Assembly (NCBI RefSeq): GCF_008329525.1
Contig: NZ_NPKQ01000001.1
Coordinates: forward strand, 1,054,001 to 1,118,000
Direction: 5' to 3'
DNA from: Tardiphaga sp. P9-11
GTDB lineage: Bacteria; Pseudomonadota; Alphaproteobacteria; Rhizobiales; Xanthobacteraceae
Length of the DNA: 64,000 nt
This document shows, piece by piece, positions 16,877 to 26,477 of this stretch (the first letter of the stretch is position 1; every line of letters starts with the position of its first letter). The notes under the pieces were generated by a model. It did not search any database, was not told the origin of the DNA, and saw nothing but the letters and a program-made list of their open reading frames with translations. The position numbers and the translations under genes were made by a program.

Positions 16877-17650
16877 ATGGACGCCATCTATCGCGTGGAC
16901 GGCAACCATGTCGTCACCAGCCCGCATGCTGCGGGTCCATGGAACGAGACCATGCAGCATGGCTCCGCACCGTCGGCGCTGGTGACATGGCTTGCCGAGC
17001 AGATGCCCACCGCAAGCCCGATGCATGTGACGCGCGTTACCATCGATTTGCTGCGGCCGGTGCCGGTGGCGCCGCTCACTTTCGAGACCGAGGTGCTGCG
17101 GGAAGGCCGCAAGATTCAGCTCGTTGGCGTCAGACTGATGGCGAATGGCACAGTCGTGGTGCGTGCGACGGTGCTGAAGGTCAGGGCGGAGGCGCAGCCG
17201 TTGCCGCCAGAGGTCACTGATCCGCCGGTCACGGTGCCGCCGCCGGATCAGGGCGGATTGCTCGAGCCGCGCTACGCCAGCAGTCCCTTCGTCACCGGCA
17301 TGACCATTCGCGCAGTGCGCGGCGGCTTCCTGTCGCTGGGGCCGGGCGCGATCTGGTACCGGGCCAACCGGCCGATCGTCGAAGGCGCCGGCCTCTCTCA
17401 GGTGATGCGCGCGGTGATCGCGGCCGATTTCAGCAACGGCTCCTCCCCCGTGCTGAGTTTCGACGACTGGACCTTCCTGAATGCCGACCTCACCGTGAGC
17501 CTGTCGCGTCCCCCGGTCGGCGACTGGATCCTGCTGGACGGGGAAAGCTGGATCGGGCCGGACGGCGCCGGTCTTGCTGCGTCGAAGCTCGCCGATATCA
17601 ATGGCTATTTCGGCCGGGCAGTGCAGAGCTTGGTCATTGAGAAACGTTGA
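16877..17650 (+). CDS. Acyl-CoA thioesterase-like double hot-dog protein
   Basis: A 257-residue protein that fits the TesB-like/4HBT_3 group: two hot-dog folds in tandem, residues 20-115 and 140-255. The N-terminal repeat has HGSAPSALVTWLAEQMPT and VTRVTIDLLRPVPVAPLTFE, the substrate-channel helix and following strand. The C-terminal repeat has the LADINGYFGRAVQSL end. Such proteins hydrolyse acyl-CoA thioesters; the substrate cannot be inferred. It lies 24 bases after the nitronate monooxygenase gene in the same direction, so the two may form one transcript. Confidence 0.8.
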   Translation: MDAIYRVDGNHVVTSPHAAGPWNETMQHGSAPSALVTWLAEQMPTASPMHVTRVTIDLLRPVPVAPLTFETEVLREGRKIQLVGVRLMANGTVVVRATVLKVRAEAQPLPPEVTDPPVTVPPPDQGGLLEPRYASSPFVTGMTIRAVRGGFLSLGPGAIWYRANRPIVEGAGLSQVMRAVIAADFSNGSSPVLSFDDWTFLNADLTVSLSRPPVGDWILLDGESWIGPDGAGLAASKLADINGYFGRAVQSLVIEKR

Positions 17651-17732
17651 CGACTGACGCGCTTTTTAGAATTTTTGTCTCGGACAGGGAACCGATTGAT
17701 ATTGCCCCGGTTATCGCGCGTCAGGGGGCAGT

Positions 17733-19229
17733 ATGAGTTCGACGCACGTGCAGGACACCAAAGCCAGAACCGGCATCTGGGGATTGGATAATATCCTCTC
17801 CGGGGGATTTTCCCGAGGTCACATTTTTCTGGTCGAAGGCGCGCCGGGGACAGGCAAGACCACGGTCGCGTTGCAGTTCTTGCTGGAGGGCGCGCGGGCC
17901 GGAGAGAAGTGTCTCTACATCACGCTATCCGAGACGGATAGCGAGTTGCGCGATGGCGCAGCGTCTCATGGCTGGACCCTCGACAAGAGCATTGAAGTTT
18001 TCGAGCTCCTGCCGCCGGAAAGCCTGCTTGACGAGGATCAGCAACAGAGCCTGCTCTATTCGTCCGACCTCGAACTCGGCGAAACCACCAAGCAGATATT
18101 CGAGGCGGTGGAGCGCACCCAGCCGACCAGGGTCGTGCTGGACAGCCTGTCCGAAATCCGGCTGCTCGCGCAAAGCTCGCTGCGCTATCGTCGTCAGATC
18201 CTGGCTATCAAGCATTACTTCGCGCAATTCGGTACCACGGTGATGCTACTCGACGACCTCACGGCCGAAGTGGCCGACAAGACAGTTCACAGCGTTGCCC
18301 ACGGTGTGCTGCGACTGGAAGAGCTGGCGCCATCCTACGGTGCCGAGCGCCGACGCGCGCGCGTGATCAAGTATCGCGGCGTTAAGTTTCGCGGCGGATA
18401 TCACGATGCCACCATCACCACGGGCGGCCTTAATATCTTTCCACGGCTGGTCGCATCCGAATTCCGCAACAGCATGGATCGCACGACCAAGTCGAGCGGC
18501 ATTGCGCAGCTCGATCAACTGCTCGGCGGCGGGATCGAAACAGGCTCCAGCACATTGATTCTCGGGCCTGCTGGCACCGGCAAATCACTGACTGCGATCG
18601 TCAATGTGGTCGCAGCAGTGAAGCGGGGCGAGAAGGCCGCAATGTTTGTCTTCGACGAGGAGCTTGGACTGCTGTTCGATCGCATGAAGGGGATCGGAAT
18701 CGATCTTGCCGCCATGCAGGCGAGCGGTCATCTGTTCGTCGAGCAGGTCGATGCTGCCGAATTGTCGCCGGGTGAATTTGCGCATCGCGTCCGTCGTCAG
18801 ATCGACGAGCACAACATCAAGACCGTCGTGATCGATAGTCTCAACGGCTATCAGGCCTCGATGCCGGAAGAGAACTCGCTGATCCTGCACATGCATGAGC
18901 TGCTGCAATATCTCAATCGTAGGGGTGCAGCGACCTTCATGACGGTGGCGCAGCACGGGCTCGTCGGCGACATGAAGGCGCCGGTGGACGTGACGTATCT
19001 CGCCGATACCGTCATTCTTCTTCGCTATTTCGAAGCTCGGGGCAGTGTTCGTCGCGCCATTTCGGTGATCAAGAAACGAACCAGCGCGCATGAGGCGACC
19101 ATTCGCGAATACCGGATCGACGGACGAGGGCTGACAATTGGTGCGCCGCTCAGCGAGTTCCAGGGTGTGTTGCGCGGCGTGCCCATTTATAGTGGTCAAA
19201 GTTCTCTGCTCGAGGGATCCTCGGCGTGA
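17733..19229 (+). CDS. KaiC-like two-domain RecA-type ATPase
   Basis: A 498-residue protein with two KaiC domains in tandem (about residues 10-245 and 250-485). Walker A motifs are GAPGTGKTT (36-44) and GPAGTGKS (near 278). Domain 1 carries YITLSETDSELRD, with the ETDSE catalytic region of KaiC, and both domains have Walker B-like segments (VVLDSLSE, VVIDSLNG). Cyanobacterial KaiC autophosphorylates and forms a hexameric clock; non-cyanobacterial versions act in signalling and stress timing. No kaiA or kaiB gene is in the window. The gene overlaps the next gene, a hybrid histidine kinase, by 4 bases (GTGA), so the two proteins very probably work together. Confidence 0.92.
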   Translation: MSSTHVQDTKARTGIWGLDNILSGGFSRGHIFLVEGAPGTGKTTVALQFLLEGARAGEKCLYITLSETDSELRDGAASHGWTLDKSIEVFELLPPESLLDEDQQQSLLYSSDLELGETTKQIFEAVERTQPTRVVLDSLSEIRLLAQSSLRYRRQILAIKHYFAQFGTTVMLLDDLTAEVADKTVHSVAHGVLRLEELAPSYGAERRRARVIKYRGVKFRGGYHDATITTGGLNIFPRLVASEFRNSMDRTTKSSGIAQLDQLLGGGIETGSSTLILGPAGTGKSLTAIVNVVAAVKRGEKAAMFVFDEELGLLFDRMKGIGIDLAAMQASGHLFVEQVDAAELSPGEFAHRVRRQIDEHNIKTVVIDSLNGYQASMPEENSLILHMHELLQYLNRRGAATFMTVAQHGLVGDMKAPVDVTYLADTVILLRYFEARGSVRRAISVIKKRTSAHEATIREYRIDGRGLTIGAPLSEFQGVLRGVPIYSGQSSLLEGSSA

Positions 19230-21283
19230 AACCGGGGCGTTCCTCCGAGCGTGCTGTCATCCTTGCTCCCACAGGGCGCGATTCTGCAGTCGCTGCAGCC
19301 TTGATCCGCGAAGCCGGCTTCTACGCGCAATCCTGCACGGACTTCCCGTCGCTGCTCGAGGAGATCCGGGGCGGCGCAGGTGTCGCCGTGATCGCCGACG
19401 AGGCGATCAAGACTGTCGATTTGCGCGGCCTGGGCAACTGGCTGCATGATCAGCCGTCGTGGTCTGATTTTCCGATCGTGCTGCTGACGCGTCAGGGCGG
19501 CGGACCGGAGCGCAACCCGGATGCCGCGCGGCTCGGACAGTTGCTCGGCAATGTGACATTCATCGAGCGCCCGTTTCATCCGACCACATTGATATCGGTC
19601 GTCGGCTCGGCCGTCCGCGCGCGCCGGCGTCAATATCAGACGCGTGCCATTCTCGAAGATCTTGGCGACAGTCAGGGGCTGCTGCAGACGGCGCTCGATG
19701 CAGGACGGCTCGGGACGCTCGAATTGCATCTGCCCGAACTTCGACTTGAGGTCTCGGATACGACCAAGGCATGCTTCGGCCGCCGGCCGGATCAGTCGTT
19801 CACGTTCAGCGAGTTGCAGGCCGCGGTTCATCCCGATGATCGCGAGCAACGCCAGCAGGCGCTCGATGCGACGCTGATGGCCGGCGCGGACTACAATGTC
19901 GAATACCGCAATATCTGGCCGGACGGCTCGGTGCATTGGGTCGAGACGCGTGCGCGCATGGTTCGTGGGCCCGACGGCAAGCCGAAAACACTCGTCGGCG
20001 TCTCCGTTGATATCACGGCGCGGAAGTCTGCCGATATCGATCGCGACAATTTGCTGGAGCAGTTGACGGCAGAGCGGTCCGCGCTCGCTGAACTCACGGC
20101 GACGCTCGAACAGCGCGTCGGGGAACGCACAAATGACCTGATGAAGGAAGTCGCTGCGCGCGAGAAGGCGCAGGACCAACTACGCCAGGCGCAGAAGATG
20201 GAGACCATCGGCCAGCTCACTGGCGGCGTCGCGCATGACTTCAACAATCTGCTGATGGCGGTGATGGGCAATCTCGATCTGCTGCGCAAGCGCATGCCGG
20301 ATGATCCGCGCCTGAAGCGTCTCGTCGATGGCGCGATGCAAGGCGCCGAACGCGGCGCCTCGCTGACGCAGCGGCTACTGGCCTTCGCACGGCAGCAGGA
20401 TCTGAAAGCCGTGGCCGTCGATCTCGGTGCGCTGGTCCGCGGCATGAGCGATCTGCTCGAGCGTTCACTCGGGCCGCGCGTCGCGCTTCGTCTCGATATT
20501 CCCGACGATCTGCCGCGGGCGCAGATCGATCCCAATCAGCTCGAACTCGCCATCCTCAATCTCGCGATCAATGCGCGCGACGCCATGCAGGAGGGCGGCT
20601 CCATCGATATCAAGGTGAAGAAGCACCGGGTCGGCAAGGGCGACCCGGTGCTGAAGCCCGGCGACTATCTCAAGGTGTCGATCATCGACAATGGCGCCGG
20701 CATGTCGCCGGAGACGTTGAAGAAGGCGATCGAGCCGTTCTTCTCGACCAAGCCCGTCGGCAAGGGTACCGGTCTTGGTTTGTCCATGGTGCACGGTCTG
20801 GCCGTACAGCTCGGCGGCACGCTCGATCTCTCAAGCGTCGTCGGCAAGGGAACGACGGCGACCCTCGTGCTGCCGGTCACCGACAGGAAGCCGGAGGCGG
20901 TCGATACGGCCAATGTCATGCGCCATGCCGCGCGCTCTGCCGTGATCCTGTTCGTCGATGACGATCCCCTCATCGCGATGTCGACGACGGAGATGCTGGA
21001 GGATCTCGGCCATCGCGTGATCCCTGCGAATTCGGGGCGGCATGCGCTGGAGATTCTGAAAAGCGACGAGCCGCTCGATCTGATGATGACCGATCACATG
21101 ATGCCCGGCATGACGGGCATCGAGCTTGCGGCTTATTCCCGTGAAATGCGGCCGTCGCTGCCGATCCTGCTTGCTACCGGCTATGCGGATTTGCCCGAAG
21201 GCGCTCAGCTCGATTTGCCGCGGCTTGCCAAGCCGTATCATCAGGATCAGCTTCGGGATCGGCTCGATCAACTGCTGGGCTGA
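19226..21283 (+). CDS. Hybrid PAS sensor histidine kinase/response regulator coupled to KaiC-like ATPase
   Basis: A 685-residue soluble hybrid kinase with no membrane segment. Residues 8-140 form a receiver-like fold without a clear phosphoacceptor Asp (AVIADEAI, later [10 protein letters not shown]), so it is a probable pseudo-receiver. A PAS domain with its PAC motif follows (about 150-275: [17 protein letters not shown]). A coiled coil leads to the dimerisation domain with [11 protein letters not shown] (His near residue 336), then the ATPase ([28 protein letters not shown]). A C-terminal receiver carries the acceptor Asp in [11 protein letters not shown]. It starts with GTG overlapping the kaiC-like stop. 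No output regulator is adjacent. Confidence 0.92.
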   Translation: MKPGRSSERAVILAPTGRDSAVAAALIREAGFYAQSCTDFPSLLEEIRGGAGVAVIADEAIKTVDLRGLGNWLHDQPSWSDFPIVLLTRQGGGPERNPDAARLGQLLGNVTFIERPFHPTTLISVVGSAVRARRRQYQTRAILEDLGDSQGLLQTALDAGRLGTLELHLPELRLEVSDTTKACFGRRPDQSFTFSELQAAVHPDDREQRQQALDATLMAGADYNVEYRNIWPDGSVHWVETRARMVRGPDGKPKTLVGVSVDITARKSADIDRDNLLEQLTAERSALAELTATLEQRVGERTNDLMKEVAAREKAQDQLRQAQKMETIGQLTGGVAHDFNNLLMAVMGNLDLLRKRMPDDPRLKRLVDGAMQGAERGASLTQRLLAFARQQDLKAVAVDLGALVRGMSDLLERSLGPRVALRLDIPDDLPRAQIDPNQLELAILNLAINARDAMQEGGSIDIKVKKHRVGKGDPVLKPGDYLKVSIIDNGAGMSPETLKKAIEPFFSTKPVGKGTGLGLSMVHGLAVQLGGTLDLSSVVGKGTTATLVLPVTDRKPEAVDTANVMRHAARSAVILFVDDDPLIAMSTTEMLEDLGHRVIPANSGRHALEILKSDEPLDLMMTDHMMPGMTGIELAAYSREMRPSLPILLATGYADLPEGAQLDLPRLAKPYHQDQLRDRLDQLLG

Positions 21284-21396
21284 GCCTGCCGCAGCGGAGG
21301 TATCAATCTGCTCGCAGCACAGCGAAATTAACCATTCGTTAAATCCTGTGGAACCAACAATACCCCGATCGGGAATCAACCGATTCAGGGGCCATC

Positions 21397-21645
21397 ATGG
21401 ATATCGAAGCCTATTTCGCGAAGACGCCGGCCACGATCGAGGAGATCAAGGCACGCGTGGCCGCAGCTTTCGGCCGTCATCCGCTGTGCCGCGAGGTGCA
21501 GTTCGACATCGTCAGCACGCCCCGCGCCGGAAAGGGCGCAAACTGGACCATCAGCATGCAATCCGTCGCCCCGGATGCGCTGTGGGAAGCCTCGGATATC
21601 GTGAGCGACATCCAGGAAGCCTATGTTCTCGCCAACGCCGCCTGA
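21397..21645 (+). CDS. Small conserved hypothetical protein (82 aa)
   Basis: An 82-residue soluble protein with no recognised domain. It starts MDIEAYFAKTPATIEEIKAR and contains NWTISMQSVAPDALWEASDI. Its length, balanced charge and predicted alpha/beta character suggest a small folded protein. The ATG at 21397 follows CAGGGGCC. It lies 113 bases after the hybrid kinase gene on the same strand and could belong to the same transcript. Its function is unknown. Confidence 0.65.
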   Translation: MDIEAYFAKTPATIEEIKARVAAAFGRHPLCREVQFDIVSTPRAGKGANWTISMQSVAPDALWEASDIVSDIQEAYVLANAA

Positions 21646-21748
21646 GCGTCTGCAAGTATTATCGCACCGTTGCGGTATGGTTAGGCCTTAATTAATCTCC
21701 ATTTGTGAGGACAGGTACCTCTGGTGGTCCTGAATTTCGGAGACTGGC

Positions 21749-22420
21749 TTGACGCGTGCGCTGACCCTTCTTGTGCTGGGCTGCCTGTTGCTCACCGGCG
21801 TGGCTGTTGCGAGCATCCTCGGTCGCGATAGCATCCCATCCCTGTCATATGGCGACAGTGCGGCGCAAAATTCGGTCGCCGTTTCGCGCGGGCCGATTTC
21901 CAATACGCAAGGCAAGAAAGACAAGCTGCCGGTGGCCGGCGCCATGATGGCGTCGCTTGATCCGCAGCAGGTCCCGAGCGTTGACGGCAGTCCGTTGCGC
22001 CAGGCCTTTGCATCCGACAGTCCGATCGAAGCGCCCGGTTCGACGGTGCTTGCGCCGATCGTGGTGCCGCAGCCGGCCGCCAAGCCCAAGGCCGCAGCCA
22101 AGCCGGCACAGAAGACCTATACGCTGCTCAGCGATGCGCAGATCTCGGCGATCAAGAGCCGGCTCAATCTAACCGCGTCGCAGGAATCCTACTGGCCCGG
22201 CGTCGAAGCGGCGCTGCGCAACGTGGCGCGCAGGATCCACGAGACCAAGCAGGCGAGTCCTTCAGCTGGCGCGCCGCCGATCGATCCGGATAGCGATGAG
22301 GTGCAGCAGCTCAAGTCCGCTGCGATGCCGTTGCTGTTCCAGTTGCGTGAGGATCAGAAGCGCGAAGTCCGTGCACTGGCGCGCATGATCGGACTTGAAA
22401 AAGTCGCTTCGGCGATCTGA
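21749..22420 (+). CDS. Exported LTXXQ/Spy-like protein
   Basis: A 223-residue protein that probably starts at TTG 21749, because GGAG lies 6 bases upstream (21739-21742) and the first 20 residues then form a signal (MTRALTLLVLGCLLLTGVAV). The middle is a Pro/Ala/Lys linker (VVPQPAAKPKAAAKPAQ). The C-terminal half has ISAIKSRLNLTASQESYWPG and later LLFQLREDQKREVRALARMI, the repeated LTxxQ helical motif of Spy/CpxP-type periplasmic proteins, which act as chaperones or envelope-stress sensors. The similarity is to the motif only; the function is inferred. No envelope-stress regulator is adjacent. Confidence 0.68.
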   Translation: MTRALTLLVLGCLLLTGVAVASILGRDSIPSLSYGDSAAQNSVAVSRGPISNTQGKKDKLPVAGAMMASLDPQQVPSVDGSPLRQAFASDSPIEAPGSTVLAPIVVPQPAAKPKAAAKPAQKTYTLLSDAQISAIKSRLNLTASQESYWPGVEAALRNVARRIHETKQASPSAGAPPIDPDSDEVQQLKSAAMPLLFQLREDQKREVRALARMIGLEKVASAI

Positions 22421-22556
22421 ACGCCTGTCACATGCCGGCCCGTCGGCGACGCATGACTGTCACAACCCGTAACAGACAAATTGTCGCGCCTGTCATCCGG
22501 GCTTCGCATCCGTGGTGCAGAGATTAACGCCTCTTAACCTGTATGGGGGGCGTTTC

Positions 22557-24185
22557 ATGACCGATTTCACTGCCAATCAATCCATTTCCGGAGGCGCGGC
22601 TGTTGAACCGGCGTCCCGGCCCAATCTCGACAAGGGCTTCAATCCGCTGACGATGATCCTGTTTTTCGGGGTCCTGGCGGCTGGCCTGCTGTTCGTCGCC
22701 TACAGCATTTATGTCGACGTCAATGCCACTGGCACCCGCGTCACCAGCTATCTGCCTTACCTCCTGTTGTTCGTGGCGCTGCTGATCGCGCTCGGCTTCG
22801 AATTCGTCAACGGCTTCCATGACACCGCCAATGCGGTAGCCACGGTCATCTACACCCACTCGCTGCCGGCGGAATTCGCCGTGATGTGGTCGGGCTTCTT
22901 CAACTTCCTCGGCGTGCTGTTCTCCACGGGCGCGGTGGCCTTCGGCATCGTCTCGCTGCTGCCGGTGGAATTGATCCTCCAGGTTTCCAGCGGCGCCGGC
23001 TTCGCCATGGTGTTCGCGCTGCTGATCGCGGCGATCATCTGGAATCTCGGCACCTGGTATCTCGGCCTGCCGGCCTCCAGCTCGCACACGCTGATCGGTT
23101 CGATCATCGGCGTCGGCATTGCCAACGCGCTGATGCGTGGCCGTGACGGCACGTCGGGCGTGGATTGGGGCAAGGCCACCGAAATCGGCTACGCGCTGTT
23201 GCTGTCGCCGCTGTTCGGCTTCGCCTGCGCCGCCATCCTGCTGCTGGTGCTGAAATTCGTCGTGCGCAATCCTGCTCTGTACGCAGCGCCCGACGGCAAC
23301 AAGGCGCCGCCGCTGTGGATTCGCGGCATCCTGATCGCGACCTGCACCGGCGTGTCCTTCGCGCATGGTTCGAATGACGGTCAGAAGGGCATGGGCCTGA
23401 TCATGCTGGTGCTGATCGGCACCGTGCCGACCGCCTATGCACTGAACCGTGCATTGCCGGAATCCAAGATCGTGCAGTTCCAGACCACCTCGACGGCGGC
23501 GGCCAAGGTGATCGCAGCCAAGGGTGCCGGCCATAGCATTATCGGCGATCCCCGCCCGGCAGTGACCACTTACGTATCGCAGCACAAGATCAACGAAGGC
23601 ACCTATCCGTCGCTCGCCGTTCTCGTGCAGCAGGTCGGCGATCAGGTCCGTACCTACGGCACGCTCGACAAAGTGCCTGCGGAATCCGTCGGCAACACCC
23701 GCAACGACATGTATCTCGCATCGGAAGCCATCCGCTTCCTGATGAAGGACAAGGAAAACGACCTCAACAAGGAAGAGGTCGCGACCCTCAACGCCTATAA
23801 GGGCTCGCTCGATGCTGCCACCAAGTTCATCCCGGATTGGGTGAAGATCGCCGTGGCCATCGCACTCGGCCTCGGCACCATGGTCGGCTGGAAGCGCATC
23901 GTCGTCACCGTCGGCGAGAAGATCGGCAAGACGCATTTGACCTACGCGCAGGGTGCGTCCGCTGAACTCGTGGCTGCGGCCACCATCGGTGCGGCCGACA
24001 TATTCGGCCTGCCTGTTTCGACCACCCACGTGCTGTCGTCCGGCGTTGCGGGCACCATGGCGGCGAACGGTTCGGGCCTGCAGATGGCCACCATCCGCAA
24101 CCTGCTGATGGCCTGGGTGCTGACGCTGCCTTGCGCCATCATGCTCTCTGCGTCGCTCTACGTGCTGTTCAGCCAGTTGTTCTGA
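22557..24185 (+). CDS. pit: Inorganic phosphate transporter, Pit family
   Basis: A 542-residue low-affinity phosphate (metal-phosphate)/proton symporter of the inner membrane. Two copies of the PiT signature are visible: GFEFVNGFHDTANAVATVIY in the N-terminal half and SVSFAHGSNDGQKGMGLIML after a short loop. Many hydrophobic helices and a large hydrophilic loop (about residues 310-430) precede the last helices (AATIGAADIFGLPVSTTHVL). The ATG at 22557 follows GGGGGGCG. No pho box, phoU-like or DUF47 gene is next to it, unlike many pit loci. A pair of hairpins follows the stop. Confidence 0.93.
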   Translation: MTDFTANQSISGGAAVEPASRPNLDKGFNPLTMILFFGVLAAGLLFVAYSIYVDVNATGTRVTSYLPYLLLFVALLIALGFEFVNGFHDTANAVATVIYTHSLPAEFAVMWSGFFNFLGVLFSTGAVAFGIVSLLPVELILQVSSGAGFAMVFALLIAAIIWNLGTWYLGLPASSSHTLIGSIIGVGIANALMRGRDGTSGVDWGKATEIGYALLLSPLFGFACAAILLLVLKFVVRNPALYAAPDGNKAPPLWIRGILIATCTGVSFAHGSNDGQKGMGLIMLVLIGTVPTAYALNRALPESKIVQFQTTSTAAAKVIAAKGAGHSIIGDPRPAVTTYVSQHKINEGTYPSLAVLVQQVGDQVRTYGTLDKVPAESVGNTRNDMYLASEAIRFLMKDKENDLNKEEVATLNAYKGSLDAATKFIPDWVKIAVAIALGLGTMVGWKRIVVTVGEKIGKTHLTYAQGASAELVAAATIGAADIFGLPVSTTHVLSSGVAGTMAANGSGLQMATIRNLLMAWVLTLPCAIMLSASLYVLFSQLF

Positions 24186-24189
24186 GAAC

Positions 24190-24223
24190 AGCGAGGCCGC
24201 TGCGGAAACGCCGCGGCCTCGCT
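24190..24223. terminator. Hairpin after pit
   Basis: An 11-bp perfect stem (24190-24200 with 24213-24223) around a 12-base loop, followed by CTTTC. It lies only 4 bases after the pit stop. Confidence 0.6.
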
Positions 24224-24245
24224 CTTTCAAACCGCCAAAAGAAAA

Positions 24246-24276
24246 GGCCCGCGCATCATCTGCGCGGGCCTTTTTT
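24246..24276. terminator. Bidirectional rho-independent terminator between pit and patatin genes
   Basis: A 10-bp GC stem (24246-24255 with 24261-24270) and a 5-base loop, preceded by AAAA and followed by six T. It can serve both pit (+) and the patatin gene (-). Confidence 0.88.
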
Positions 24277-24294
24277 ATTTGTACGTATCGTCGG

Positions 24295-25455
24295 TCAGGA
24301 GCTGCTCTCGCGATGCACGTCATGGACCACGATGCCCTTGCCTTGCTCCGGCAGGGCCAGCCAGTCGCGGCGCTTGAGGGTGCGGCGGGTATCGTCGAGG
24401 CCGCTCTGCCAGTGTTCGCGCATCGAGGTCGCCGAGAACTCGTGGTCCTTGGAATCGCCCTCATAGGCCTTCTGCTGATAGATCATCTGCAGGATGGTGA
24501 TCTCCGGCAGATCCGACAGGCTGTCACGTCGCGCGCGTTCCTCCTCGCTCAGCTGGTCGTCGGGAATGCGCAGCAGAACCTTGTAGAGCTCCGATTTCAG
24601 ATTGTTCATGCGCCGGTAGATGTCGGTGTTGTGGCGTGTGCGGGACGAATAGACAATGTCCTTGTGCCGGGCCAGGACCTCCCGGATATCGCGCGGCAGC
24701 ACGCCGCGGGCGCTGAACAGATCGACCTGGAAGACGAGCGAGTTCATCTTGTCTTCCTGGTCGAGCAGATGCTGCAGCGGCGTGTTGGAGACGATGCCGC
24801 CATCCCAGAAATGATCAGTGCCGATTTTCACCATGGGCAGGGCCGGCGGCAGTGCGCCCGATGCCATCACGTGTTCGGGCGCGATGACTTCCTTCTTGTT
24901 GTCGAAATAAAGGAAGTTGCCGCTGATGACGTTCACTGCGCCGACGGCGAAATGGGTCTTGCGCGAATTGATCAGATCGAAGTCGACCAGTTCGAGCAAG
25001 GTGTCGCGCAGGGGCGAAGTGTCGTAGTAGCTCGTCGCGGCCTTGGCACCGGCCGGACTGAACCACGGATTGACCTCGTGCGGCTTGAAGAAGCCGGGCT
25101 GGCCGAGGGTCGTGGTCATGAACGAGCTCGCGAGATTCCGGGCCTTGCGGTAGACGTCGCCGTCCGGTGTGTAGTGCCAGACCTTGCGGGCGGTGATGCG
25201 GTCCCAGAAGATCTGCAGTTTCTCCAGCCGATCTTCCGGCGGATTGCCGGCGATGATCGCCGAATTGATGGCGCCGATCGATACGCCGCAGACCCAGTCC
25301 GGCTCCATGCCTTCTTCATGCAGCGCCTGATACACCCCGGCCTGATAGGCGCCGAGCGCGCCGCCGCCCTGCAGCACCAGTGCGACACGATCGCAGCGGT
25401 CGGGGCGCCAGCCGATCTCGGTCGTCACGTCTGAATCGGGTGTCCGCGCATCCAT
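24295..25455 (-). CDS. Patatin-like phospholipase with DUF3734 C-terminus
   Basis: A 386-residue serine lipase. The oxyanion-hole glycines are in LQGGGALGAYQAGVY, the nucleophile elbow is GVSIGAINSAI (GxSxG) and the catalytic aspartate is in FWDGGIVSNTP, so the Ser-Asp dyad is complete. The C-terminal third (LFSARGVLPRDIREVLARHK...) matches the DUF3734 extension usual in alphaproteobacteria. The ATG at 25455 follows GAGGAG. It is divergent from bdhA and close to the acetoacetate decarboxylase gene; this neighbourhood suggests a link to polyhydroxybutyrate or lipid turnover, but that is inferred from position only. Confidence 0.92.
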   Translation of the reverse strand: MDARTPDSDVTTEIGWRPDRCDRVALVLQGGGALGAYQAGVYQALHEEGMEPDWVCGVSIGAINSAIIAGNPPEDRLEKLQIFWDRITARKVWHYTPDGDVYRKARNLASSFMTTTLGQPGFFKPHEVNPWFSPAGAKAATSYYDTSPLRDTLLELVDFDLINSRKTHFAVGAVNVISGNFLYFDNKKEVIAPEHVMASGALPPALPMVKIGTDHFWDGGIVSNTPLQHLLDQEDKMNSLVFQVDLFSARGVLPRDIREVLARHKDIVYSSRTRHNTDIYRRMNNLKSELYKVLLRIPDDQLSEEERARRDSLSDLPEITILQMIYQQKAYEGDSKDHEFSATSMREHWQSGLDDTRRTLKRRDWLALPEQGKGIVVHDVHRESSS

Positions 25456-25658
25456 CTGGGTGTTCTCCTCAACGATCGCATGATGTTGGCGGCAGAATTC
25501 AGATGAGCAGTGACGGCGTTGTGACAAATAGCAAATTCGATGACTGCGCATCAGCCCATGGGGCGCGTCACGCGGCTGAAGGAAATTCCTCACACCGTCG
25601 TCAAACACCGTCGTTAGCAAAGGCACATATTAACGATTGCTTACAAAGGGTCGCGCGC

Positions 25659-26441
25659 ATGTTGTCTGGAAAGTCCGCCATCGTCACCGGCTCCACCAGC
25701 GGCATCGGCCTTGGTATTGCGCGCGGCCTCGCGGCCAGCGGCGCCAATATCGTGCTCAACGGCTTCGGTGATACCAATGAGATCGAGGCGATCCGCAGCG
25801 AGATCGCCGACAGCCATCAGGTCCGGGTGCTCTATAGCGGCGCCAACATGGCTGACGGCAATGATATCGCAGCGATGATGGCGCAGGCCGAGCAGGAATT
25901 CGGTGGCGTCGATATCCTGGTCAACAATGCCGGCATTCAATACGTCGCGCCGCTCGAGGAATTCCCGGTCGAGAAATGGGATGCGATCGTCGCAATCAAC
26001 CTGTCGAGTGCGTTTCACACCACGCGTCTCGCTATCCCCCACATGAAGGCGAATTCCTGGGGGCGCATTGTCAACATCGCCTCGGCCCATGCACTGGTCG
26101 CCTCGCCGTTCAAGTCGGCCTATGTCGCGGCCAAGCATGGCATTGCCGGCCTGACCAAGACGGCGGCGCTGGAAGTTGCTGAACACGGCATTACCGTGAA
26201 TGCGGTATGCCCGGGCTATGTGATGACACCACTGGTCGAGAAGCAGATCCCGGAGCAGGCCAAGGCGCGCGGCATCACTGAGCAGCAGGTGATCTCGGAC
26301 GTGCTGTTGGCGGCACAGCCGACCAAACGTTTCGTGACGGTCGAAGAACTGTCCTCGGTCGTCAATTTCCTCTGCACAGACCATGCCCGTTCGATCACCG
26401 GCATCACGCTGCCGGTCGATGGCGGGTGGACCGCGCACTGA
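25659..26441 (+). CDS. bdhA: 3-hydroxybutyrate dehydrogenase
   Basis: A 260-residue short-chain dehydrogenase that oxidises D-3-hydroxybutyrate to acetoacetate with NAD+, the step after polyhydroxybutyrate depolymerisation. The cofactor motif TGSTSGIGLGIARGL, the NNAGIQYVAP segment and the catalytic Ser-Tyr-Lys set (IASAHAL, AYVAAKHGIAG) are visible. The C-terminal part (CPGYVMTPLVEKQIPEQAKA, GWTAH end) matches the PHB-type bdhA family. The ATG at 25659 is the first in a good context. Acetoacetate decarboxylase follows after 36 bases, making a two-gene pathway operon. Confidence 0.93.
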   Translation: MLSGKSAIVTGSTSGIGLGIARGLAASGANIVLNGFGDTNEIEAIRSEIADSHQVRVLYSGANMADGNDIAAMMAQAEQEFGGVDILVNNAGIQYVAPLEEFPVEKWDAIVAINLSSAFHTTRLAIPHMKANSWGRIVNIASAHALVASPFKSAYVAAKHGIAGLTKTAALEVAEHGITVNAVCPGYVMTPLVEKQIPEQAKARGITEQQVISDVLLAAQPTKRFVTVEELSSVVNFLCTDHARSITGITLPVDGGWTAH

Positions 26442-26477
26442 GTTTAAACCAGCGATTTCCCACCCAAGGAGTTTCCG

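Noticed and set aside
17733-21283. A complete Kai circadian clock
   Set aside because: No kaiA or kaiB gene is visible; only the KaiC-like ATPase and a kinase are present, so no clock is claimed.
22450-22500. Possible Pho box upstream of pit (repeated TGTC)
   Set aside because: The TGTC copies are spaced by 24 and 9 bases, not the 11 of a PhoB site.
22524-24464. 646-residue minus-strand frame opposite pit
   Set aside because: It runs across the pit gene and both terminators and has no recognisable domain.
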